DNA from: DAOTTX01 sp034437515
GTDB lineage: Bacteria > Chloroflexota > Anaerolineae > Aggregatilineales > Phototrophicaceae
Assembly (NCBI GenBank): GCA_034437515.1
Contig: DAOTTX010000162.1
Location: forward strand, 1-54,001
Length of the DNA stretch: 54,001 nt
Direction of reading: 5' to 3'
A program made the translations under genes and the position numbers. The notes below the pieces were generated by a model. That model did not search any database and was not told the DNA's origin. It was given only the letters and a program-made list of their open reading frames with translations. This document shows positions 26,568-33,832 of this stretch, one piece after another. Position 1 is the first letter of the stretch. Each line of letters begins with the position of its first letter.

Positions 26568-27585
26568 GCCGCACCACCTTTTCGTCACTCGTGACAACCC
26601 GCCCGACCATGCGTAAATCGCTCACGACTTGCTCCGCAGCGGGCACCACAGCTTCAGGGACGACGACCAACATCCCTAACCCCATGTTGAACGCATGGAA
26701 CATCTCACGTTCGCTGATCTCCCCAAGTGTTTGGATCAAATCGAAGATCGGGGGCACATCCCACATTTCACGGGTGATTTCCGCGCCGGTGCCATCCGGT
26801 AGCATACGCGGCAGGTTATCGTAGACACCGCCACCCGTGATGTGCGCCAACCCGCGTAGCTCGATGCCAGCCTGACGCAGGGATTCGATCTCGTGAAGAT
26901 AGCAACGATGCACCGCCAGCAACGCCTCACCGATACTGACCCCGTTGAGGTCGTCACGCGGTTGCACCCAATCGAGATCAGACAGCACCCGACGCGCCAG
27001 CGAATAGCCGTTGGTGTGCAACCCGGTAGAAGGCAGCGCCAGCACCACATCCCCCGGCGTGATCGAGACACTATCTATGATATTGGCACGATCCACCACA
27101 CCGACCACTGTCCCTACCAGATCAAGTTCGCCAGGTTGGTAAACACCGGGCATCTCTGCCGTTTCTCCTCCCAACAGCGCACAATCGACCGCACGGCAGG
27201 CAGACGCACACCCCTTGACTACTGCTGCAATCTGTTCCGGGTCGAGCTTAGACGACGCCACATAATCGAGAAAGAACAGCGGCCTCGCACCCTGCACCAG
27301 AATGTCGTTTACACAATGGTTGACCAAATCTTGCCCGATTGTCCCCCAACGCTGCATCCGCGCGGCGACCATCGTCTTGGTACCGACGCCATCGGTCGAA
27401 GCGACTAACACCGGCGCATCCATCGCCTTGAGTGCGTCCGCCGCAAACAAACCACCGAACGACCCCGTTTCCGATAGCACTTCCCGTCCATAGGTCGCAC
27501 GCACCGCGTCTTTCATCAGGTCGGTTGCGCGTTGACCGGCAGCGATATCAACCCCGGCCTTCTGGTAAGCATCTTCAGGCATCAT
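26560..27585 (-). CDS. purM: phosphoribosylformylglycinamidine cyclo-ligase
   Basis: 341 residues; ATP-dependent closure of FGAM to AIR. Motifs: AGVDIAAGQRATDLMK, LVASTDGVGTKTMVA, NDILVQGARPLFFLDYVA, LLGGETAEMPGVY and LAHITGGGVYDNLPRMLP. Length is standard. ATG 27585 or 27582 follow a GAGGGGG tract. Overlaps the upstream P-loop kinase gene by 11 nt. Confidence 0.96.
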   Translation of the reverse strand: MMPEDAYQKAGVDIAAGQRATDLMKDAVRATYGREVLSETGSFGGLFAADALKAMDAPVLVASTDGVGTKTMVAARMQRWGTIGQDLVNHCVNDILVQGARPLFFLDYVASSKLDPEQIAAVVKGCASACRAVDCALLGGETAEMPGVYQPGELDLVGTVVGVVDRANIIDSVSITPGDVVLALPSTGLHTNGYSLARRVLSDLDWVQPRDDLNGVSIGEALLAVHRCYLHEIESLRQAGIELRGLAHITGGGVYDNLPRMLPDGTGAEITREMWDVPPIFDLIQTLGEISEREMFHAFNMGLGMLVVVPEAVVPAAEQVVSDLRMVGRVVTSDEKVVRLV

Positions 27586-28123
27586 TCCCCCTCGCTAGAA
27601 CGTCTAGCCATTGGCGCGGTTGCCAGGGATAGACCAGTTGGATAATTCGTAAGTGGCGATATTCCGGCTGTGCAAAGGCACGCATCAGACGTTCGCGCCG
27701 GGGCTGGTGTGTGCGGAACGCCCATAGGAAAAGCGACTCGCGATTTAAAAACTGAAGAGAAAGCGACTCATAGTTGCCAGTATCCCACAAATTTTCTTTG
27801 CGGTACCAACGCACCCAGGTGCGCTTAAAAATACGCCAGATGCACAACCACAACGGCATATCCAACCAGACGACCGTGTCGGCACGGGGCCAGGTGATGG
27901 ATTGCACTTTACTGTAGTTCCCGGCGATGACCCACGCCTCACCTCTTGTTGATTCGTCTACTCGCTTTCGGAACTCGTCTTCGGGGACGGGTTGCCAACC
28001 AGCTCCCCAGAACAAGCTGTCCAATTCGACATAGGGTACATCCAGATGTTTAGCGACCTGGACCGCCAATGTCGATTTACCACTGCCCGCCGTCCCGACG
28101 ATAACCACACGTTGCGGTCCCAT
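27575..28123 (-). CDS. P-loop kinase-like protein (FlaR/adenylate-kinase-like)
   Basis: 182 residues. Walker A in VIVGTAGSGKSTLA, LID-type motif ELDSLFWGAGWQPVPEDEF, then WVIAGNYSK and VVWLDMPLWLCIWRIFKRT. This is the group often annotated as DNA topology modulation protein or adenylate kinase; the real substrate is unknown. Inserted between purD (1-nt overlap, TAATG) and purM (11-nt overlap), so it is translated with the purine genes. A nucleotide or sugar kinase role would suit the context but is not shown. Confidence 0.8.
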   Translation of the reverse strand: MGPQRVVIVGTAGSGKSTLAVQVAKHLDVPYVELDSLFWGAGWQPVPEDEFRKRVDESTRGEAWVIAGNYSKVQSITWPRADTVVWLDMPLWLCIWRIFKRTWVRWYRKENLWDTGNYESLSLQFLNRESLFLWAFRTHQPRRERLMRAFAQPEYRHLRIIQLVYPWQPRQWLDVLARGNDA

Positions 28124-29397
28124 TATGCCCCCGAGCCAATGTCCTTACGGAAGTGAGCGCCATCAAACACAATCTTACCCACGCCGGTATAGGCGACATT
28201 CAACGCCTTTGTCAGGTCAGGGGCAACCGCACTAACCGCCAGTACACGCCCACCCGCCGTAACCAGACCGCCGTTCGACCCACGCGCCGTGCCTGCATGA
28301 AAGACGGTCACTTCATCCAGCGCCGATGCCTGTCCGATGCCTTCAATCAGCGCACCTTTCGGGTAACTGCCGGGGTATCCCTGCGAAGCCATGACGACCG
28401 TCGCACACGCCCCCTCGCGCCAACGCACGTCAATCTTGTCCAGATGACCATTAATGCACGCCATCATGATCTCGAACAGGTCACTTTGCAGCATCGGTAA
28501 GATGACCTGCGTTTCTGGATCACCAAAGCGGCAATTGAATTCCAATGCTTTAGGACCATCTGAGGTGAGCATCATCCCGGCGTAAAGCACACCGATGTAT
28601 GGCGTCCCCTTTGCAGCCAGACCCGTCACCGCCGGTTGCAGCACCTCAGCTTTGATCTGCTCGATCAATGTGCTATCAACATCAGGCGGTGGTGTGAACG
28701 CCCCCATCCCACCGGTGTTCGGCCCCTCATCACCGTCGTAAGCACGTTTGTGGTCGCGGGTCGGCGGCATCACGGCGATATGTTGACCATCCGAGAACGC
28801 CAATATGGAAAGCTCCGGGCCTTCGAGCCGTTCTTCGATGATGACTCGACTCCCCGCCGCGCCAAACCGCTCGTCCAGCATGATCTGCTTGAGGGCGTTC
28901 CGTGCTTCTTGTACGGTCTCGCAGACGATCACGCCTTTTCCCGCTGCCAATCCATCGGCTTTGACAACGACCGGACGGTTGAACTCATCCAGATAGCGCA
29001 CCGCCGCATCGTAGTTTTCAAATTCGGCGTATTCTGCGGTTGGGATGCCATGTTCGAGCATGAACGCCTTTGAAAATGCCTTTGAAGCCTCAAGGAGCGC
29101 CGCCGCTTGTGTCGGGCCGAAGGCTTTTACCTTGGCCTGTTGCAGCGCATCGACCAATCCTATCGCCAGTGGCACCTCTGGCCCCACAACGACGAGATCA
29201 ACACGCTTGTCGAGGCTAAACTTCACCAGCGCATTCACATCGCCGGCGGAAATATCGACGTTCTCTGCTAATTCAGCCGTGCCTGCGTTCCCTGGCGCGA
29301 CACAAATCCGCCCGACATTTGCGGAGCGGTCGAGCGCCCAGACGAGCGCATGTTCACGTCCGCCGCCACCGACCACCAGGATATTGTTTATTGTCAT
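28123..29397 (-). CDS. purD: phosphoribosylamine-glycine ligase
   Basis: 424 residues; ATP-grasp ligase joining glycine to phosphoribosylamine. Motifs: ILVVGGGGREHAL, VVVGPEVPLAIGLVD, VVKADGLAAGKGVIV, DHKRAYDGDEGPNTGGMGA and LEFNCRFGDPETQVILP. ATG 29397 overlaps the purF stop (ATGA); an in-frame GTG six nt earlier is possible but unneeded. Confidence 0.96.
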   Translation of the reverse strand: MTINNILVVGGGGREHALVWALDRSANVGRICVAPGNAGTAELAENVDISAGDVNALVKFSLDKRVDLVVVGPEVPLAIGLVDALQQAKVKAFGPTQAAALLEASKAFSKAFMLEHGIPTAEYAEFENYDAAVRYLDEFNRPVVVKADGLAAGKGVIVCETVQEARNALKQIMLDERFGAAGSRVIIEERLEGPELSILAFSDGQHIAVMPPTRDHKRAYDGDEGPNTGGMGAFTPPPDVDSTLIEQIKAEVLQPAVTGLAAKGTPYIGVLYAGMMLTSDGPKALEFNCRFGDPETQVILPMLQSDLFEIMMACINGHLDKIDVRWREGACATVVMASQGYPGSYPKGALIEGIGQASALDEVTVFHAGTARGSNGGLVTAGGRVLAVSAVAPDLTKALNVAYTGVGKIVFDGAHFRKDIGSGA

Positions 29398-30908
29398 CCC
29401 CACGTACCCGTAAAGACCACATTACTCGCTTTGTCGTCCTGTTGTAACATCACCGGCGGGATCGCTACCGGATATTGCCCGGAGAAACAAGCCGTACAGT
29501 GACCCGCCGCCTCAGAATCATCGATCCCCGCGTGGACGGCATCGATTAAGCCGGGCAGCGTGAGATAATCCAGGCTATCCGCGTCTATGCGCTCACGGAT
29601 CTCACCAACATCAAGCCTATGCGCGATCAATTCTTTATATGTCGCCATATCGATACCCATAAAGCAGGGATGACGTACCGGCGGTGACGAAATACGCATG
29701 TGCACCTCCGCCGCCCCACCATCCCGCAGCAACTTGACCAGCGGCCCCGACGTATTGCCACGCACGATAGAGTCATCCACGACGATCACACGCTTGCCTT
29801 CCAGGTTTGCACGCAGCGGATTGTATTTCAAATGCACTGTATCTTTGCGGAGTTGGTCATCCGGTTGGATGAACGTGCGCCCGATGTAGCGATTCTTGGT
29901 CAGCCCTTCGGTGTAGGGGATGCCCGCTTCCTGCGCGTAACCAATCGCCGCCGGGGTCGCGCTATCCGGCACACCGATGACGAGATCGGCATCAACCGGT
30001 GCCTCTCGTGCCAAAACCCGTCCCATTTCCTGCCGGACGTTATGCACATATTGATCTTCCAGCATCGTATCGGGTCGGGCGAAATAGACATACTCAAAGA
30101 TGCACAACGCCCGCCGCTGCGAGGTCTTACCGGTGATCGACTGCACCCCGCTATCATCCAACCGCACGATCTCGCCCGGTTCAATCTCACGCACATACTC
30201 TGCACCGATGGTCTGTAACGCACAGGACTCCGAGGCCAGCAAATAACCATCATCACCGAGTTTGCCCAGGCATAAAGGACGCATCCCTAGCGGGTCACGC
30301 ACGCCGTAAAGCGCATTTTTCGTCAAGATTGCCAACGAATACGCGCCCTCCGCGACCTGCATCAGCGCCCGGATGCGATGCTGCCATAAATCGTGATAAT
30401 CACCGGAAACGTCCATGTATTCGTTGTCTTCCAGCCAAACCTCCGGCGGTGCCGCGAGCATCTGGGTGATAACTTCGCTGTCCGTCGTCGAGGACAACCC
30501 GACGCCGCGCCGCAACAACATCTGTCGTAATTGCACGGTGTTGGTCAAATTGCCGTTGTGGGAGACACCCAACGGCCCATCAATCGTCTCGATCAAATAG
30601 GGGGAGGTGTTGCGCATATTAGAGCTACCCGTCGTCGAGTAGCGGTTGTGCCCTACCGCGATGTGGCCTGCGAGCGGTTCCAGATTATCCTCATCGAACA
30701 CCTGCGAGACCAACCCCATTCCCTTGTGGGCGTAGGCCAGTTCACCGTCGCTGGTAACGATCCCCGCGCCTTCCTGCCCGCGATGTTGCAGCGCATACAG
30801 ACCAAAGAACGTCAATCGGGCGACATCTCGTCGCGGCGCATACACACCAAAGATGCCACATTCTTCTTTCGGTTTATCTTCTGCGAACGGTTCAATACGA
30901 TCCGTCAT
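29394..30908 (-). CDS. purF: amidophosphoribosyltransferase
   Basis: 504 residues; commits PRPP to purine synthesis. Ntn-type glutaminase domain: Cys17 in EECGIFGVY becomes the N-terminal nucleophile after removal of a 16-residue propeptide. The PRTase domain has VIVVDDSIVRGNTSG. Four Cys in LCIFEYVYFARPD, RHPCFMGID and GHCTACFSG match the 4Fe-4S ligands of the Bacillus-type oxygen-sensitive enzyme. Start ATG 30908 has AGAGGA 6 nt upstream, while ATG 30914 directly abuts it. It follows the GNAT gene by 2 nt. Confidence 0.95.
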   Translation of the reverse strand: MTDRIEPFAEDKPKEECGIFGVYAPRRDVARLTFFGLYALQHRGQEGAGIVTSDGELAYAHKGMGLVSQVFDEDNLEPLAGHIAVGHNRYSTTGSSNMRNTSPYLIETIDGPLGVSHNGNLTNTVQLRQMLLRRGVGLSSTTDSEVITQMLAAPPEVWLEDNEYMDVSGDYHDLWQHRIRALMQVAEGAYSLAILTKNALYGVRDPLGMRPLCLGKLGDDGYLLASESCALQTIGAEYVREIEPGEIVRLDDSGVQSITGKTSQRRALCIFEYVYFARPDTMLEDQYVHNVRQEMGRVLAREAPVDADLVIGVPDSATPAAIGYAQEAGIPYTEGLTKNRYIGRTFIQPDDQLRKDTVHLKYNPLRANLEGKRVIVVDDSIVRGNTSGPLVKLLRDGGAAEVHMRISSPPVRHPCFMGIDMATYKELIAHRLDVGEIRERIDADSLDYLTLPGLIDAVHAGIDDSEAAGHCTACFSGQYPVAIPPVMLQQDDKASNVVFTGTWG

Positions 30909-30910
30909 GG

Positions 30911-31483
30911 TCATCCTCTTGAATTCCATTCAGTTGCGAGTATGGTGTAGATTGCGCGGTCGAACAATTGACCGCGAATGACCATCTCCTGCCGGATGAT
31001 GCCATCCAGTTGAAAGTTCAGCCGCTCCGCTACGGCGCGGCTCTTCACGTTATCGGCGGCGGTCTGGATGACCACCCGATGCTTGTTGTCAGTCATCAGC
31101 GCATAATCAACCAACGTACGAGCGGCCCTGGTGATGATGCCCTGACCGGTAAAATCTATCCCGAACCAGTAACCTAGCTCTACGCTGCGCGTCGATGATG
31201 TAATCCGATATGAGGCATTGCCGACCAGGGTATGCTCGGTCTGAATATCAGGCCGCCACCAGACGCCACACGTAAATCCGTGCCCACGTTGGTAGCCTTC
31301 CGTCATAATTCTGATGTATTCTCTCTGGCTCTCGTAGGTCGCTTTATCAACCCAGGTTTCCCATAGCCCGATATGTGAACGGTTCACGTCCAGCAGACGA
31401 TAATGGACATCGAGGTCACGGAGCCTCACCTGACTCAGCTTGATCTGGTCATCCACTTGCAGTGCGATCATATCAGCATTCAT
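30911..31483 (-). CDS. GNAT acetyltransferase (RimJ/RimL-like)
   Basis: 190 residues. GNAT fold with SVELGYWFGIDFTGQGIITRAARTLVDYA (acetyl-CoA loop, Q-G-x-G/I form) and NVKSRAVAERLNFQLDGIIRQ at the end, as in ribosomal-protein or amino-group acetyltransferases of the RimL type. Target unknown. It sits between purC (11-nt overlap) and purF (2-nt gap), so it belongs to the pur transcript without an evident role in purine synthesis. Confidence 0.85.
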   Translation of the reverse strand: MNADMIALQVDDQIKLSQVRLRDLDVHYRLLDVNRSHIGLWETWVDKATYESQREYIRIMTEGYQRGHGFTCGVWWRPDIQTEHTLVGNASYRITSSTRSVELGYWFGIDFTGQGIITRAARTLVDYALMTDNKHRVVIQTAADNVKSRAVAERLNFQLDGIIRQEMVIRGQLFDRAIYTILATEWNSRG

Positions 31484-32408
31484 ACGTTTGCATGACCTGG
31501 TCGATGCGTGGTGCAGCGGGATATTCCGCAGGCGAAAAGCTTTTACCGGTCAGCTTTTCGTAAGTCGTGATGTAAAGTCCGGCGACCTCCGCAGCGAACG
31601 TCGGCGGCATGACCGGTGGCTGACCGTCGCCCTTGTAGCCCTGTGATGCGAACCACTGTCGCAGATATTCTTTATCATGATGATCGTGCGTCCCGGCGAC
31701 CCAGTATCGGCTGGAGTCGGGCGTGTGCACTTCGTCGATCAGCACTAATTCACCGTCAACCAGGCCGAACTCGTACTTGGTATCCACCAATACTAGACCG
31801 GCATCCGCCGCGACCGCCTGCCCCTTCGCAAACAAGGCCAGCGCCATCTGTTCGATCTGTTCCCATAGCCCCACGTCGATCAAACCACGTTCGATGATCT
31901 GTGTGCGCGTGATGCGCTCGTCGTGCCCGCCGTCCTGAGCTTTGGTCGTCGGGGTGATAACCGGCTCCGGCAGTGGATCGTTCTTTTGCAATCCCGCCGG
32001 CAAGGGAATGCCGTAAGGCTTACGGTTACCGCGTTCGTAGAGCGTCCACATGGATGTGTCCGTTACACCGGTGATGTAGCCACGTACAACCACCTCAACC
32101 GGTAGCGCCTGTGCCTCACGGGCGACGGTCACGTTAGGGTCAGGGGCGTCCAACACATGATTGGCGACGATGGACTTCATCTGCGCGAACCACCACAGGC
32201 TCAACTGGTTCAGCACCTGCCCTTTATATGGGATCAACCCTAACACCCGATCAAACGCAGAGACGCGGTCTGTTGTCACCAGAACGCGCTTGCCCTTACA
32301 CAGGTAAATATCACGCACTTTACCGCTATGCTTGACGCCAAGTCCGCTTAACTCGACAGAGGCTAACGCTTCCGGCACCTTTTTTATCAATGCTTGCTGA
32401 CTGAGCAT
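31473..32408 (-). CDS. purC: phosphoribosylaminoimidazole-succinocarboxamide synthase
   Basis: 311 residues, the longer fungal/actinobacterial-like form of SAICAR synthase. Motifs: HSGKVRDIYL, VTTDRVSAFDRVLG, PVEVVVRGYITGV, LVDTKYEFGLVDGELVLIDEVHTPDSSRYW. Joins aspartate to CAIR, the product of the PurE/PurK pair encoded at 48677-50316. Begins 1 nt after purB. Confidence 0.96.
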   Translation of the reverse strand: MLSQQALIKKVPEALASVELSGLGVKHSGKVRDIYLCKGKRVLVTTDRVSAFDRVLGLIPYKGQVLNQLSLWWFAQMKSIVANHVLDAPDPNVTVAREAQALPVEVVVRGYITGVTDTSMWTLYERGNRKPYGIPLPAGLQKNDPLPEPVITPTTKAQDGGHDERITRTQIIERGLIDVGLWEQIEQMALALFAKGQAVAADAGLVLVDTKYEFGLVDGELVLIDEVHTPDSSRYWVAGTHDHHDKEYLRQWFASQGYKGDGQPPVMPPTFAAEVAGLYITTYEKLTGKSFSPAEYPAAPRIDQVMQTYEC

Positions 32409-32409
32409 A

Positions 32410-33819
32410 TCACGCCTTCGCTAACTGCTGACGGATCGTCGTCGCCATATGATGTGCGCGTTCTGGTGCATCCCCGATGTGGTCATCCGCGGTCAGAAGT
32501 TCATACACATGACTGGCATCAAGCAATGCGGTGATCCGCGTATCTTGCGCCAGCAAATCCGCTAAGGGGTTTGCCCTGCTCTGTCGCACGGCCTCCCACG
32601 CTTGCAAACTATTCTCTCGGATGACTTCATGTAGTTGCTGGCGGTCACCGCCAGCACGCACCGCTTCCATCAGGACGCGCTCGGTCGCGGCGAACACCCC
32701 ATAGACATCGAGGTTGCGCCGGATGCCTGCCTGGTCGATACGCAAGCCTTTGAGCACACGCAACGCCCGCTTGAGCAGTTCATCAGTGGCGAGGAACGCC
32801 TCTGGCAGCACCGTCCGGCGATTGCCGGAATCGTCCAGTGTGCGCTCTAGCAAACTGTGTGCGGCGTTATCCCAGACGATACGCGGCAACGCGGCAACAT
32901 ATCGCGCCAGGCTGTCCATGTTCTCAGCATTGATCGGATTGCGTTTGAACGGCATTGCCGACGAACCGACCTGTTTACTGCCGAACGGCTCCGCCCATTC
33001 ACCAAACGGTGGGGATTGCAGCAAACGCACATCGAAAGCCAGGCGGTAAAGCGGCATTGCCAGCCCCGCCAGCGCCGTAACGATCTCCCAATCCTGCCGC
33101 CGGGGATAAGTCTGATGCGTGATCTCGTAGGGTTCGAGGTCGAGCGCCGCCATGACTTGTGCTTCGAGTTCACGGGGAGACATCTCCGCATCGTGCAGCA
33201 ATTCAGCATACGACGCAGACGTCCCTACCGCACCTTTTAATCCCTTACCACGTACACCATCACAGATGCGCCGCAGTGCGGTGTAATCGGCGAGCAAGTC
33301 CTGTGCATAGTTCGCCAGCCGATAGCCGACCGTTGTCGGTTCCGCCGGTTGCAGATGCGTGAACGCCATACAAACCCGGTCGGCCTCACGCTCGATCATC
33401 TCAGCGAGCAGCGTGAGCAGGTCAGCGAGTTTTTGCACGGTGAGTTCCAACGCCTCACGCAAGCGCAGCGCATCAGCGTTGTCCTCAACGTCCATACTGG
33501 TCGCACCGAGATGGATGATCCCGCCACCGATACTGCACTGTTCGGCGTAGGTGCGTACCTCCGCCATCAGATCGTGATGGATCTCTGCTTCAATGGCATG
33601 GGCGCGGTCAATGTCGATACCCTCCATGTGCGCCCGTAGGTCATCAACCTGTTCGGCAGTCACCAGACCGGCGGTCTGCTGTGCCTCCGCCAGCGCGACC
33701 CACACCCGCCGCCACAAGCGCCGCTTGTTTACATCTGACCAGACGCGCCGCATTTCGTCGGAGCCATAGCGCCAGGTAAACGGACTAAGATAGGTTTCGT
33801 GAGTAAAGTGTTGTGTCAT
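32410..33819 (-). CDS. purB: adenylosuccinate lyase
   Basis: 469 residues; fumarase/aspartase superfamily, cleaving SAICAR and adenylosuccinate. Signature loop GSSAMPFKRNPINAENM carries the catalytic Ser; HDLMAEVRTYAEQ and IHLGATSMDVEDNAD provide substrate contacts, and LQPAEPTTVGYRLA the family His/Gln region. ATG 33819 (MTQHFTHETYLSPF) has GAGG 11 nt upstream. The gap to purL is 13 nt. Confidence 0.95.
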   Translation of the reverse strand: MTQHFTHETYLSPFTWRYGSDEMRRVWSDVNKRRLWRRVWVALAEAQQTAGLVTAEQVDDLRAHMEGIDIDRAHAIEAEIHHDLMAEVRTYAEQCSIGGGIIHLGATSMDVEDNADALRLREALELTVQKLADLLTLLAEMIEREADRVCMAFTHLQPAEPTTVGYRLANYAQDLLADYTALRRICDGVRGKGLKGAVGTSASYAELLHDAEMSPRELEAQVMAALDLEPYEITHQTYPRRQDWEIVTALAGLAMPLYRLAFDVRLLQSPPFGEWAEPFGSKQVGSSAMPFKRNPINAENMDSLARYVAALPRIVWDNAAHSLLERTLDDSGNRRTVLPEAFLATDELLKRALRVLKGLRIDQAGIRRNLDVYGVFAATERVLMEAVRAGGDRQQLHEVIRENSLQAWEAVRQSRANPLADLLAQDTRITALLDASHVYELLTADDHIGDAPERAHHMATTIRQQLAKA

Positions 33820-33832
33820 TATGCTATCTGCC

